Assembly: GCF_006715785.1 (NCBI RefSeq)
Contig: NZ_VFNX01000001.1
Span: forward strand, 1,254,501-1,318,500
From: Streptomyces puniciscabiei
GTDB taxonomy: Bacteria > Actinomycetota > Actinomycetes > Streptomycetales > Streptomycetaceae
Direction of reading: 5' to 3'
DNA: 64,000 bases
Shown here piece by piece: positions 43,039 to 52,666 of this stretch (its first letter is position 1; each line of letters opens with the position of its first letter). The notes beneath the pieces are model-generated. The model was given only the letters and a program-made list of their open reading frames with translations. It was not told the origin of the DNA and did no database searches. The position numbers and the translations under genes are program-made.

Positions 43039-44464
43039 TGTCGAAGCCCAGCCCCAGCCGGTCCATCGTCCGCAGCCACAGGTTGCGGCGGCCGCCGTGC
43101 GCGTCCGCGCGGGCCAGGGACCACTTGGTGAGTGCGATCCCGGTCCAGGCGAACGGCTCGGGCGGGAACGGCAGCGGCTTCTTGCGGACCATCTCCAGCT
43201 CCGTCCGCTCGGTCCGCTCCCCGTCCAGCAGGTCGAGCATCACGTCCGCGCCGAAGCGGGTCGCGCCGACGCCGAGGCCGGTGTACCCGGCCGCGTACGC
43301 CACCTTCCCCCGGTGCGCCGTGCCGAAGAACGCCGAGAAGCGCGAGCAGGTGTCGATCGCACCGCCCCAGGCGTGGGTGAAGCGGACGCCCTCCAGCTGC
43401 GGGAAGCAGGTGAAGAAGTGCCCGGCGAGCTTGGCGTACGTCTCCGGCCGGTCGTCGTACTCGGCGCGCACCCGGCCGCCGTAGTGGTGGATCGCGTCGT
43501 AGCCGCCCCACAGGATGCGGTTGTCGGCGGAGAGGCGGAAGTAGTGGAACTGGTTGGCCGAGTCGCCGAGGCCCTGACGGTTCTTCCAGCCGATGGACGC
43601 CAGCTGCTCGTCGCTCAACGGCTCGGTCATCAGCGCGTAGTCGTAGACCGGGACGGTGTAGGAACGCACCCGGCGCAGCAGGTTGGGGAAGATGTTCGTG
43701 GCGAGGGCGACCCTGCGGGCACGGACCGAGCCGTACGGGGTGCGTACGGCCATCCCGGCGCCGTACTGCTTCAGCGTCAGCGCGGGTGTGTGCTCGTACA
43801 CCCGCACCCCGAGTTCGAGACACGCCCTCTTCAGGCCCCAGGCCAGCTTCGCCGGGTGCAGCATGGCCACGCCCCGGCGGTCCCACAGGCCGGCCTCGAA
43901 GGTGGGTGAGTTCACCTGCTCGCGCACGGCGTCGGCGTCCAGGAACTCGATGCCGTCCGCGAGGCCCTTCCGTTCCAACTCCTGGTGCCAGTCACGCAGT
44001 TCCCAGGCCTGGTAGGGCTCGGTGGCGACGTCGATCTCGCCGGTGCGCTCGAAGTCGCAGTCGATGCCGTGCCGGGCGACGGCGGCCTCGATCTCGTCGA
44101 GGTTGCGCCGGCCCAGCTCCTCCAGCGTGTGGATCTCGTCCGGCCAGCGGGTGAGGCCGTTGGGCAGGCCGTGGGTGAGGGAGGCGGCGCAGAAGCCGCC
44201 GTTGCGGCCCGAGGCGGCCCAGCCCGCCTCGCGGCCTTCCAGCAGGACCACGTCCCGCTGCGGATCGCGCTCTTTCGCGTTGAGCGCGGTCCACAGGCCG
44301 CTGTAGCCGCCGCCGACGACCAGCAGGTCGCAGGTCTCGGCGGAGGTGAGGGCGGGCTCGGGGTGGGGCTTGCCGGGGTCCTCCAGCCAGTACGGGACCG
44401 GCTGGGCTTCGGAGAGAGAAGCGATCCAGTTGTCTTTGCCACGGCTCATGGCGCTCGGGGCCAT
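43034..44464 (-). CDS. FAD-dependent amine oxidoreductase (gamma-glutamylputrescine oxidase-like)
   Basis: 476 residues from the ATG at 44464 (GGGAG 9-13 bases upstream). DAO-type flavoprotein: dinucleotide loop CDLLVVGGGYSGLWTAL near residue 45, AGWAASGRNGGFC typical of the PuuB/PuuE-linked oxidase group, and a C-terminal TGLGVGATRFGADVMLDLL. The family oxidises gamma-glutamylated polyamines or related secondary amines to aldehydes. It directly follows a polyamine-type ABC transporter, and an aldehyde dehydrogenase gene lies at the operon head, giving uptake, oxidation and aldehyde oxidation in one cluster. Confidence 0.88.
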   Translation of the reverse strand: MAPSAMSRGKDNWIASLSEAQPVPYWLEDPGKPHPEPALTSAETCDLLVVGGGYSGLWTALNAKERDPQRDVVLLEGREAGWAASGRNGGFCAASLTHGLPNGLTRWPDEIHTLEELGRRNLDEIEAAVARHGIDCDFERTGEIDVATEPYQAWELRDWHQELERKGLADGIEFLDADAVREQVNSPTFEAGLWDRRGVAMLHPAKLAWGLKRACLELGVRVYEHTPALTLKQYGAGMAVRTPYGSVRARRVALATNIFPNLLRRVRSYTVPVYDYALMTEPLSDEQLASIGWKNRQGLGDSANQFHYFRLSADNRILWGGYDAIHHYGGRVRAEYDDRPETYAKLAGHFFTCFPQLEGVRFTHAWGGAIDTCSRFSAFFGTAHRGKVAYAAGYTGLGVGATRFGADVMLDLLDGERTERTELEMVRKKPLPFPPEPFAWTGIALTKWSLARADAHGGRRNLWLRTMDRLGLGFDS

Positions 44465-44500
44465 GATTTCAACTCCCTACAGAGGACTTTCCTGAAAGGC

Positions 44501-45301
44501 CTATGCCTTCTGGTTGTTACGGCGATTGGTGACGAGCATCGAGAACAGCGTGATCAGAACGGCGACGAGGAACATGGCCGTGCCGATCACATTGATCTGG
44601 ACCGGTGTGCCGCGCTGCGCCGAACCCCACACGAACATCGGGAAGGTGACGGTCGAGCCGGCGTTGAAGTTCGTGATGATGAAGTCGTCGAAGGAGAGCG
44701 CGAACGACAGCAGCGCGCCCGCGGCGATGCCCGGTGCCGCGATCGGCAGGGTGACCCGCAGGAAGGTCTGCACGGGGCCGGCGTACAGGTCCCGGGCGGC
44801 CTCCTCCAGGCGCGGGTCCATCGACATCACGCGCGCCTTGACCGCGGTGACGACGAAGCTGAGGCAGAACATGATGTGGGCGATGAGGATCGTCCAGAAG
44901 CCGAGCTGCGCGCCCATGTTGAGGAACAGGGTGAGCAGGGAGGCGGCCATGACGACCTCGGGCATCGCCATCGGCAGGAAGATCAGCGAGTTGACGGCGC
45001 CGCGGGCGCGGAAGCGGTAGCGGACCAGCGCGAAGGCGATCATCGTGCCGAGGAGGGTGGCGCCGATCGTCGCCCACACGGCTATCTGGAGGCTGATGGA
45101 CAGCGAGCCGCACATGTCGGCGACGCCGCACGGCTGCTTCCAGGCGTCCAGGGAGAACTGCTGCCACTCGTAGTTGAAGCGGCCCTTCGGCTTGTTGAAG
45201 GAGAACACCGTCACGATGACGTTGGGCAGCAGCAGGTAGGCGAGCGTCAGGATGCCCGCCATGACGACCAGATGGCGCTTGAGCCAGTTGACGAAGGGCA
45301 T
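44501..45301 (-). CDS. potC: Polyamine-type ABC permease
   Basis: 266 residues, six membrane segments beginning MAGILTLAYLLLPNVIVTVFSF, and the EAA loop LEEAARDLYAGPVQTFLRVTLP. Typical PotC/PotI permease. Starts directly after the stop of the preceding permease. Part of a four-gene spermidine/putrescine-type importer in the order D-A-B-C. Confidence 0.9.
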   Translation of the reverse strand: MPFVNWLKRHLVVMAGILTLAYLLLPNVIVTVFSFNKPKGRFNYEWQQFSLDAWKQPCGVADMCGSLSISLQIAVWATIGATLLGTMIAFALVRYRFRARGAVNSLIFLPMAMPEVVMAASLLTLFLNMGAQLGFWTILIAHIMFCLSFVVTAVKARVMSMDPRLEEAARDLYAGPVQTFLRVTLPIAAPGIAAGALLSFALSFDDFIITNFNAGSTVTFPMFVWGSAQRGTPVQINVIGTAMFLVAVLITLFSMLVTNRRNNQKA

Positions 45302-46237
45302 TTAGACCAGGTCCTCCGTCCCGGACCGGCGGATGTAGATCGTGACCATGGCCAGGATGGCGGCCATGAGGATGAAGGAGAGGGCCGCTGCGGTCGGGTA
45401 GTCCAGGATCCGCAGGAACTGCGTCTGGATGACGTTGCCGATCATGCGGGTGTCGGTGGAGCCGAGCAGTTCGGAGTTGACGTAGTCGCCGGCCGCCGGG
45501 ATGAAGGTCAGCAGTGTGCCGGAGACCACGCCCGGCATCGACAGCGGGAAGGTGACCTTGCGGAAGGTGGTCCAGGGCCTGGCGTACAGGTCGCCGGCCG
45601 CCTCGTGCAGCCGGGGGTCGATCCGCTCCAGCGAGGTGTACAGCGGAAGGATCATGAACGGCAGGAAGTTGTACGTCAGTCCGCACACCACCGCGAGCGG
45701 GGTGGCCAGCACGCGGTCGCCGGCCGTCCAGCCGAGCCAGTTGGTGAGGTCCAGGATGTGCAGCGAGTTCAGTACGTGCACCACCGGGCCGTTGTCGGCG
45801 AGGATCGTCTTCCAGGCCAGGGTGCGGATCAGGAAGCTGGTGAAGAACGGCGCGATCACCAGAATCATGATCAGGTTCCGCCAGCGGCCCGCGCGGAAGG
45901 CGATCAGATAGGCCAGCGGGTAACCGAGCAGCAGGCACAGGACCGTGGCCCCGGCCGCGTAGAGGACGGACCGCAGGAACTGCGGCCAGTACTCGCTGAA
46001 CGCGTCCCAGTAGGTGGCGAAGTGCCAGGTGACCTTGTAGCCCTCCTCCAGGGAGCCCTGCTGCACGGAGGTGGAGGCCTGGTAGATCATCGGCAGCGCG
46101 AAGAAGACGACCAGCCACAGGATGCCGGGCAGCAGCAGCCAGTACGGCGTGAACCGGCCGCGTTTGCGCGGGGGCTTCTTCTCCGGTGCGGTGGGCGCGA
46201 GGGGCGGGGGCGCCTCGGCTTCGGTGAGCGTCGTCAT
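45302..46237 (-). CDS. potB: Polyamine-type ABC permease
   Basis: 311 residues from the ATG at 46237. A proline-rich cytoplasmic tail, then six membrane segments (YWLLLPGILWLVVFFALPMI first), with the EAA loop LHEAAGDLYARPWTTFRKVTFP. PotB/PotH type. The start overlaps the stop of the ATPase gene (TGATG), and the stop abuts the next permease, so the importer genes are co-translated. Confidence 0.9.
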   Translation of the reverse strand: MTTLTEAEAPPPLAPTAPEKKPPRKRGRFTPYWLLLPGILWLVVFFALPMIYQASTSVQQGSLEEGYKVTWHFATYWDAFSEYWPQFLRSVLYAAGATVLCLLLGYPLAYLIAFRAGRWRNLIMILVIAPFFTSFLIRTLAWKTILADNGPVVHVLNSLHILDLTNWLGWTAGDRVLATPLAVVCGLTYNFLPFMILPLYTSLERIDPRLHEAAGDLYARPWTTFRKVTFPLSMPGVVSGTLLTFIPAAGDYVNSELLGSTDTRMIGNVIQTQFLRILDYPTAAALSFILMAAILAMVTIYIRRSGTEDLV

Positions 46238-47388
46238 CAGGCGGCCGCCTCTTCTTCGAGACCCGCGTCGATGTCCTGGGCCGCGTCCAGACCGAAGGTG
46301 TGCGCCGGGCTCCAGTGCAGGACGACGTCGGCGCCGGGCACGAGCCGCCCGTCGCGCTCGACGTTCTGGACGTACACCGAGAGTTCGTCGCAGACGGGGC
46401 TGTCGATCACGTACTGGGTGGAGACCCCGATGAAGCTGGCGTCGGCGATCCTGCCGGTGAGCCGGTTGCGGCCCTCGGGAATGTCCCCCGCGTCGTCGGC
46501 GTGCGTGAGGGATATCTTCTCCGGCCGGATACCGACGAGCACCTTGCCGCCGGCCGTCGCCGGGGCCGAACATCGCGCCTCGGGCAGCACCAGCTTGCCG
46601 CCGCCCGCCTTGAGCACGATGTCGTCGCCGCTCTTGGTGTCGACCTCGGCCTCGATGAGGTTGGAGGTGCCGAGGAAGTTCGCGACGAAGGTGGTGTTCG
46701 GGTTCTCGTACAGGTCGGTCGGCGAGCCGAGCTGCTCGACGCGGCCCGCGTTCATCACGGCGACCGTGTCGGCCATGGTCATGGCCTCCTCCTGGTCGTG
46801 CGTGACATGGATGAAGGTGATGCCGACCTCGGTCTGGATGCGCTTGAGCTCCAGCTGCATCTGGCGGCGCAGCTTGAGGTCGAGGGCGCCGAGCGGCTCG
46901 TCCAGCAGGAGCACCTTGGGGTGGTTGATGAGCGCGCGGGCGACGGCGACGCGCTGCTGCTGGCCGCCGGAGAGCTGGTGCGGCTTCTTGCGGGCCTGCT
47001 CACCCAGCTGGACCAGCTCCAGCATGTCCTCGACCTGCTTCTTCACGCTCTTTATGCCGCGCCGGCGCAGGCCGAAGGCGACGTTCTCGAAGATGTCGAG
47101 GTGCGGGAAGAGGGCGTAGGACTGGAAGACGGTGTTCACCGGGCGCTTGTACGGCGGCAGGTGGGTGACGTCCTGGTCGCCGAGGCGCACGGTGCCGGAG
47201 GAGGGTTCCTCCAGCCCGGCGATCATGCGCAGCGTGGTGGTCTTGCCACAGCCGGAGGCGCCGAGCAGGGCGAAGAAGGAGCCCTGCGGCACGGTCAGGT
47301 CCAGCGGCTGCACGGCCGTGAAGCCGTTGTCGTAGGTCTTGCTGATACCGGAGAGGCGGACGTCGCCGCTGTTGTCTGGTGTCGTCAT
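46237..47388 (-). CDS. potA: Polyamine-type ABC transporter ATPase
   Basis: 383 residues; ATG at 47388, with a GTG at 47397 as alternative. Walker A LLGASGCGKTT, Q-loop FQSYALFPHL, signature LSGGQQQRVAVARAL, Walker B VLLLDEPLGALD and H-loop HVTHDQEEAM are complete. The C-terminal 110 residues form the TOBE domain usual in CUT1/polyamine ATPases (VGIRPEKISL). Drives the transporter formed by the two following permeases and the preceding binding protein. Confidence 0.93.
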   Translation of the reverse strand: MTTPDNSGDVRLSGISKTYDNGFTAVQPLDLTVPQGSFFALLGASGCGKTTTLRMIAGLEEPSSGTVRLGDQDVTHLPPYKRPVNTVFQSYALFPHLDIFENVAFGLRRRGIKSVKKQVEDMLELVQLGEQARKKPHQLSGGQQQRVAVARALINHPKVLLLDEPLGALDLKLRRQMQLELKRIQTEVGITFIHVTHDQEEAMTMADTVAVMNAGRVEQLGSPTDLYENPNTTFVANFLGTSNLIEAEVDTKSGDDIVLKAGGGKLVLPEARCSAPATAGGKVLVGIRPEKISLTHADDAGDIPEGRNRLTGRIADASFIGVSTQYVIDSPVCDELSVYVQNVERDGRLVPGADVVLHWSPAHTFGLDAAQDIDAGLEEEAAA

Positions 47389-47393
47389 CGTCG

Positions 47394-48641
47394 TCACGCC
47401 CCTGTGAGCTTCGAGAACTTCTGCTGGTAGGCCGTCTCTTCCTTCTGCGTCAGCGCGCGGAAGGCATGGGACTTCGCCTGCATGGCCTTGTCGGGGAGGA
47501 TCAGCGGGTTGCTCGCCGCCGACTTGTCGATCTTCGCAAGGTAGGGCTGCACTCCCGCGACGGGGCTCACGTAGTTGACGTAGGCGGCGAGCTCGGCGGC
47601 CGGCTCGGGCTCGTAGAAGAAGTCGATGAGCCGCTCGGCGTTCGTCTTGTGGCGCGCCTTGTTGGGGATCAGCATGTTGTCGGTCGACGTCATGTAGCCG
47701 CTGTCGGGGATGACGTAGCCGACGTCCGGGTTGTCCGCCTGGAGCTGCACGATGTCGCCGCCCCACGCCACGCACGCCGCGAAGTCGCCCTTGGTGAGGT
47801 CCGACGTGTAGTCGTTGCCGGTGAAGCGGCGGATCTGGCCCTTGTCGACGGCCTTCTGCAGGCGGGCGATCACCTTGTCGTAGTCGTCACCGGTGAACTT
47901 CGCCGGGTCGATGCCCATGTCGAGCATCGTCATGCCGATGCTGTCCCGCATCTCGGTCAGGAAGCCGACGCGGCCCTTGAGCCGGGGGTTGTCCAGCAGG
48001 TCGGAGATCGACTTCACCTCGATGCCGTCGAGCGCCTTCTTGTTGTAGGCGATGACGGTCGAGATGCCCTGCCAGGGGTACGAGTACGCCCGGCCCGGGT
48101 CCCAGTCGGGGGCGCGGAACTGGTCCGACAGGTTGGCGAAGGCGTGCGGCAGGTTGGCCGGGTCCAGTTTCTGGACGTACCCGAGGCGGATCATGCGGGC
48201 GGCCAGCCAGTCGGTGAGCACGACGAGGTCGCGGCCGGTGTCCTGGCCCGCGGCGAGCTGCGGCTGGATCTTGCCGAAGAACTCGTCGTTGTCGTTGACG
48301 TCCTCGGTGTACTTGACCTGGATGCCGGTCCGCCTGGCGAACGCGTCGAGCGTGGGATGGCGTTTCGTCTTGTCGTCCACGTCGATGTACTCGGGCCAGT
48401 TGGAGAAGTTGACGATCTTCTCCTTGGCCGAGTGGTCGTCCGCGGACACGCCCCCTTGCGTCTTGTTGGCCGCGGGGATCCCGCAGGCGCTCAGCGCCCC
48501 GAGTCCGCCGACCGCGAGCGCGCCGCCCGCGGAGGCGCGCAGCAACGACCTGCGGGTCATCGCGGCCCTGCCGCCTCGCAGACTGCGCCGTATGGCGGCG
48601 GCTTCGACCGGGGTGAGGCGGTCGGGCTCGTACTGCTCCAT
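47394..48641 (-). CDS. potD: Polyamine-binding lipoprotein
   Basis: 415 residues from the ATG at 48641. A twin-arginine segment MTRRSLLRASAGGALAVGG followed by the lipobox GALSACG (Cys53) indicates a Tat-exported lipoprotein. The solute-binding fold matches PotD/PotF: NFSNWPEYIDVDDKTK, WLAARMIRLGYVQKLD, YPWQGISTVIAYNKKAL and AACVAWGGDIVQL. It would capture putrescine or spermidine for the downstream ABC components. Start context is weak, so a nearby upstream in-frame start at 48701 cannot be excluded. Confidence 0.9.
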   Translation of the reverse strand: MEQYEPDRLTPVEAAAIRRSLRGGRAAMTRRSLLRASAGGALAVGGLGALSACGIPAANKTQGGVSADDHSAKEKIVNFSNWPEYIDVDDKTKRHPTLDAFARRTGIQVKYTEDVNDNDEFFGKIQPQLAAGQDTGRDLVVLTDWLAARMIRLGYVQKLDPANLPHAFANLSDQFRAPDWDPGRAYSYPWQGISTVIAYNKKALDGIEVKSISDLLDNPRLKGRVGFLTEMRDSIGMTMLDMGIDPAKFTGDDYDKVIARLQKAVDKGQIRRFTGNDYTSDLTKGDFAACVAWGGDIVQLQADNPDVGYVIPDSGYMTSTDNMLIPNKARHKTNAERLIDFFYEPEPAAELAAYVNYVSPVAGVQPYLAKIDKSAASNPLILPDKAMQAKSHAFRALTQKEETAYQQKFSKLTGA

Positions 48642-48737
48642 GCGCGTGGTGCCCTTTCGGGAGGAATGGCTGGTCGGCCTGGTCGAGGGCCGGAACGTCA
48701 CACCCGGCGGCGGCCGGCTCCTGCTGGTCTCCGGCTG

Positions 48738-50273
48738 CTACCGGTCCCCGAAGATCGTGCGGTGCCAGTCCTTGCGGGCGACCGCCGTGTTGTCGAACAT
48801 TACGTGCTTGACCTGCGTGTACTCCTCGAAGGAGTACGCCGACATGTCCTTGCCGAAGCCGGACGCCTTGTATCCGCCGTGCGGCATCTCGCTGATGATC
48901 GGGATGTGGTCGTTGATCCACACGCAGCCCGCCTTGATCTCGCGGGTGGCGCGGTTCGCGCGGTAGACACTGCGGCTCCACGCGGAGGCGGCGAGGCCGT
49001 ACGGGGTGTCGTTGGCCAGCCGGATGCCCTCGTCATCGCCGTCGAACGGGAGGACGACCAGGACCGGGCCGAAGATCTCGGACTGGACGATCTCGCTGTC
49101 CTGGGCGGCGTCGGCGATCAGGGTCGGCCGGTAGTAGGCGCCCTTCTCCAGGTCGCCCTTCGGTGCCTCGCCGCCGGTCACCACGCGCGCGTAGGCACGC
49201 GCACGGTCCACGAAGGCCGCGACCCGGTCCCGCTGGACGTGCGAGATGAGCGGGCCGAGGTCGGTGCCGGGGGCGAAGGGATCACCGAGCCGCACGGTCT
49301 CCATCAAGGCGGCCGTCTGCTCCACGAAGGCCTCGTACAGCGGCCGCTGCACGTACGCGCGCGTGGCGGCCGTGCAGTCCTGGCCGGTGTTGATGAGCGC
49401 ACCGGCGACGGCCCCGTGGACGGCGGCCTCCAGGTCGGCGTCGTCGAAGACGACGAACGGCGCCTTGCCGCCGAGCTCCAGGTGCAGCCGCTTGACCGTG
49501 GCGGTGGCGACCTCCGCGACGCGCTTGCCGACGGCGGTGGACCCGGTGAAGGAGGTCATGGCGACGTCGGGGTGGCCGACGAGGTGCTCCCCCGCCTCCT
49601 TCCCGGTCCCGGTGACGATGTTGATCACACCGTCCGGGATGCCGGCGTCCGTGGCGGCCTGCGCGAAGAGCAGCGAGGTGAGTGGGGTCAGCTCGGCGGG
49701 CTTCAGCACGATGGTGTTGCCGGCGGCGATCGCCGGGAGGATCTTCCAGGCGGCCATCTGGAGCGGGTAGTTCCAGGGCGCGATCGACCCGACGACACCG
49801 ATCGGCTCGCGCCGGACGTACGACGTGTGGTCCCCGGAGTACTCACCGGCGGACTGCCCCTGCAGGTGCCGGGCGGCGCCCGCGAAGAAGGCGGTGTTGT
49901 CGACGGTCCCCGGCACGTCGAACTCGCGGGTCAGCTTCAGCGGCTTGCCGCACTGCAGGGACTCGGCGCGGGCGAAGTCCTCGGCGCGGTCGGCGAGCAC
50001 GGCGGCGAACCGGTGCAGGGCGTCGGAGCGCTCGCCCGGGGTGGCCGAGGCCCAGCCCGGGAAGGCCTCGCGCGCGCCGGCGACGGCCGCGTCGACGTCG
50101 TCCGTGCCGGCCAGCTCGTAGGTGTACACCTCCTCGCCGGTGGCGGGGTCGACCACGGCGTGGGTACGGCCCGAGGTGCCCTTCGCCGGCCGGCCCGCGA
50201 TGAACTGCGCGCCGTCCGCGAATCGCTCCTCGGCGGGAAATCGTTCCGGGGTGGCGGTGCCCGGGTTGTGCAT
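48738..50273 (-). CDS. Gamma-aminobutyraldehyde-type dehydrogenase
   Basis: 511 residues, ATG with GGAGGAG upstream. Full aldehyde dehydrogenase signature: SIAPWNYPLQMAAWKI, FTGSTAVGKRVAEV, LELGGKAPFVVFDDADL with the general base, and the catalytic Cys in LINTGQDCTAATRAYV. The sequence style is that of PatD/PuuC-like enzymes that oxidise 4-aminobutanal (or its glutamyl form) to GABA. First gene of the cluster with the polyamine importer and flavin oxidase; GABA would then enter the gabT route at 39 kb. Confidence 0.9.
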   Translation of the reverse strand: MHNPGTATPERFPAEERFADGAQFIAGRPAKGTSGRTHAVVDPATGEEVYTYELAGTDDVDAAVAGAREAFPGWASATPGERSDALHRFAAVLADRAEDFARAESLQCGKPLKLTREFDVPGTVDNTAFFAGAARHLQGQSAGEYSGDHTSYVRREPIGVVGSIAPWNYPLQMAAWKILPAIAAGNTIVLKPAELTPLTSLLFAQAATDAGIPDGVINIVTGTGKEAGEHLVGHPDVAMTSFTGSTAVGKRVAEVATATVKRLHLELGGKAPFVVFDDADLEAAVHGAVAGALINTGQDCTAATRAYVQRPLYEAFVEQTAALMETVRLGDPFAPGTDLGPLISHVQRDRVAAFVDRARAYARVVTGGEAPKGDLEKGAYYRPTLIADAAQDSEIVQSEIFGPVLVVLPFDGDDEGIRLANDTPYGLAASAWSRSVYRANRATREIKAGCVWINDHIPIISEMPHGGYKASGFGKDMSAYSFEEYTQVKHVMFDNTAVARKDWHRTIFGDR

Positions 50274-50451
50274 GTCGCTCTCCTCCGCCGTTCGCCCCGT
50301 CCCGGGGGTGGGTGGCGTAGCTCCAGCTCGATTTGAGTGCCGATCCTGACAGAGCTATAGGACTCCAACAAGTGATTCCGTTGTTGCCTTTTGGTTACGC
50401 GACGGAATCTGTCGACCAGGTGTCGAGTGGGAGCTGAAAAGGGCGGACGGA

Positions 50452-51045
50452 GTGTCAGTGGTGCGTGCCAGACTCGCGTGCATGGGGAAGATCGACGGGG
50501 TGGAAGCCCTGATCAGGGAGGTCCGGGCCGGATCCCGGATCAAGTACCTCCACTTCTGGGGGCACCGGCCGAGGCCGGACGGCAGGATCGGCGCGAGCTG
50601 CCTGAGCCAGTGGTGGCCCTCGCCGTTCACGGTCGACGGGGTGGAGTACGCGACGGCCGAGCACTGGATGATGGCGGGCAAGGCGCGGCTGTTCGGGGAT
50701 GCCGAGGCGGAGCGCCGGGTCCTGGCCGCGGGGCATCCTTCTCAGGCCAAGAAAGCGGGGCGGCTGGTCCGGGGTTTCGACGAGGCGATATGGGAGCGGG
50801 AGCGGTTCCGGATCGTGGTCGAGGGCAGCGTGCACAAGTTCGCGGCCGACGACGCGCTCCGGCAGTTCCTGCTCGGCACCGGTGAGCGGGTGCTGGTGGA
50901 GGCGAGCCCCGTGGACCGTGTGTGGGGGATCGGGCTCGCCGCGGACGACGACGCGGCTTCGGATCCCGAGCGGTGGAGGGGGCCGAACCTGCTGGGCTTC
51001 GCCCTGATGGAGGCGCGGGAGCGGCTGGCGGGGGCGGGGGCCTGA
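50452..51045 (+). CDS. NADAR/YbiA-family protein
   Basis: 197 residues from a GTG at 50452 (GGACGGA just before); an ATG at 50482 is also possible. Family motifs: LHFWGHRPRPDG, SQWWPSPFTVDGVEYATAEHWMMAGKARLF, VLVEASPVDRVWGIGL and GPNLLGFALMEAR. NADAR enzymes are N-glycosidases acting on riboflavin-pathway intermediates or ADP-ribosyl groups on nucleic acids, and some are found with NAD-linked conflict systems. Stand-alone here, divergent from the aldehyde dehydrogenase. Confidence 0.9.
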   Translation: MSVVRARLACMGKIDGVEALIREVRAGSRIKYLHFWGHRPRPDGRIGASCLSQWWPSPFTVDGVEYATAEHWMMAGKARLFGDAEAERRVLAAGHPSQAKKAGRLVRGFDEAIWERERFRIVVEGSVHKFAADDALRQFLLGTGERVLVEASPVDRVWGIGLAADDDAASDPERWRGPNLLGFALMEARERLAGAGA

Positions 51046-51093
51046 GCCGGCCGAAGCCACCGAACCGGGTCCGGCCGGGCCGGGCCCGAACGT

Positions 51094-51121
51094 GGAGGGC
51101 CGGCCCGATGCCCGGCCCTCC
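51094..51121. terminator. Bidirectional terminator
   Basis: GGAGGGCCGG pairs with CCGGCCCTCC around an 8-base loop between the convergent NADAR and DUF4190 genes. Confidence 0.65.
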
Positions 51122-51148
51122 CCTGTCGCCCGTGGTCCGCCGGGACGG

Positions 51149-51601
51149 TCAGAACGTGCTGCCGGCGCTGAACACGCTGGCGAACACCAGGAAGACCAGC
51201 ACCGGCAGGAGCACCGTGGCGATGATGCCGCAGACGAGACCGGCGGTCGCCGCGCCCTTGTTGGTGGCCTCACCCCGGTTGGCCTTGCCCCGGCCGATGG
51301 CACCGAAGATGATCGCCAGGATGCCCAGGATCATCCCGAGGATCTCCATGGCGATGGTGAGGCTGCAGACCACTCCGATGATGCCCAGCACCAGTCCCGT
51401 GGTGCCCATGCCGTTGCTCGGCTGCATCGGCATCGCGTAGCCGGGGGCCTGCGGATATCCCATGGGCGGCGCGGCCGGGTAGCCCGGAGCCGACTGGGGG
51501 TGGCCGTAGCCGGGCGCGGGCTGCTGGGGGTATCCGTATCCCGGTGCGGGCTGCTGGTCCGGCTGACCGAAACCACCGGGTTCGGGGTTGAAGTTGGACA
51601 T
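51149..51601 (-). CDS. DUF4190 membrane protein
   Basis: 150 residues. The N-terminal 65 residues are Pro/Gly/Tyr/Gln-rich with YGYPQQPAPGYGHPQ repeats; two or three membrane segments follow (TTGLVLGIIGVVCSLTIAME, GMILGILAIIFGAIGRGKA and a last one from AGLVCGII). GKANRGEATNKG between segments is the DUF4190 loop. Function unknown. A longer paralogue is encoded just upstream on the same strand. Confidence 0.85.
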   Translation of the reverse strand: MSNFNPEPGGFGQPDQQPAPGYGYPQQPAPGYGHPQSAPGYPAAPPMGYPQAPGYAMPMQPSNGMGTTGLVLGIIGVVCSLTIAMEILGMILGILAIIFGAIGRGKANRGEATNKGAATAGLVCGIIATVLLPVLVFLVFASVFSAGSTF

Positions 51602-51708
51602 GAAGTGGCTTTCCCCTCCGTTGACGATCAAGGCATCGTAATGGGCGCGCGGCGGGGAGGGAGCCGGTTCCGGCCGACGGGCGGCCGGAAGGGCGGGGCC
51701 CGGTGTGC

Positions 51709-52431
51709 TCAGCGGTCGGCGGCCACCGTCACCGAGATGCGCGGGGCGGAGTCGTCGTAGGGATCGGGGCTCGTGCTGTGGTCGTGGATGGCGGCGGTGA
51801 TCCCGATCGCGAGCAGGACGACCACGACCAGGCCGATCACGATGCCGATGATGCCCATGAGCAGGCCCGCCTGGGCCTGGCCGTGGTTGGTGGCCTCGCC
51901 GCGGTCGGCCCGCCGGCGGCCCTTGATGCCGAAGATCACCGCGAGGGTGCCCAGCACCACCGAGACGACGCCGTACAGGCAGAACAGGCACAGGGAGAGG
52001 ATGCCGAGCACCATCGCCGCGGTGCCCATGCCGTTCTGCGGGGCCATGGGCATGCCGGGCCAGCCGTAGCCCACCGGGTAGCCGGGGTAGCCGTAGCCGC
52101 CGGCGGCGGGCGGGGCGGGTATGCCGGGGCCGAAGGGCGCGATCGGCGGCGGCGGTACGGCCTCCCCGCCGGCCGGGGCCGGACCGGGCACACCGAATCC
52201 GGCAGCGGCGGGCGACGCGGGCGCAGTGGGCCCGGCGGGATACGCGGGCGGGGCGAAGCCTCCGGTGTCCAGGGAGGTCATGGTGGCCTGGTCGTGCACC
52301 GACGGCGGCCGCACGGGCGGCTGGTCCTGCGGCTCGGCCGGCTGCTTCTCCAGCGAAAGGCGCTGCTCGGGCGGCGCCCACGGGTTGTAGTCGCCGTCCG
52401 AGGCTCCACTCGGCTGCGCTCCGTCGCTCAC
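51709..52431 (-). CDS. DUF4190 membrane protein (paralogue)
   Basis: 240 residues from the GTG at 52431, chosen for the GGGGGGA 8 bases upstream; an ATG at 52464 is in frame. A Pro/Gly-rich cytoplasmic region of about 130 residues precedes membrane segments with the same loop as its neighbour (RRRADRGEATNHGQAQAG) and a final helix GIVIGLVVVVLLAIGITAAI. Short extracytoplasmic tail. The pair arose by duplication. Function unknown. Confidence 0.82.
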   Translation of the reverse strand: MSDGAQPSGASDGDYNPWAPPEQRLSLEKQPAEPQDQPPVRPPSVHDQATMTSLDTGGFAPPAYPAGPTAPASPAAAGFGVPGPAPAGGEAVPPPPIAPFGPGIPAPPAAGGYGYPGYPVGYGWPGMPMAPQNGMGTAAMVLGILSLCLFCLYGVVSVVLGTLAVIFGIKGRRRADRGEATNHGQAQAGLLMGIIGIVIGLVVVVLLAIGITAAIHDHSTSPDPYDDSAPRISVTVAADR

Positions 52432-52666
52432 GGGCACGTCCCCCCAACTCGTTCGTCCCGCCATGCTAAGGCCTCACCTCGGCACCCCTGCGGGCCGGTC
52501 CGGTCCCGCCCGGGATCCCCGGGACCGGGACGGCGGCCGGACCTCGGGGAGCGGCCCGGCAGAGCGCACCCGGTCCCCGCCTACGATGGCGTCCGTACCA
52601 CCGATCAGCCGATCATCCGCGCCGCGCCCGTACCGGGCCGTCGGTGCCCTGCCCGGGGAGGTTCCC

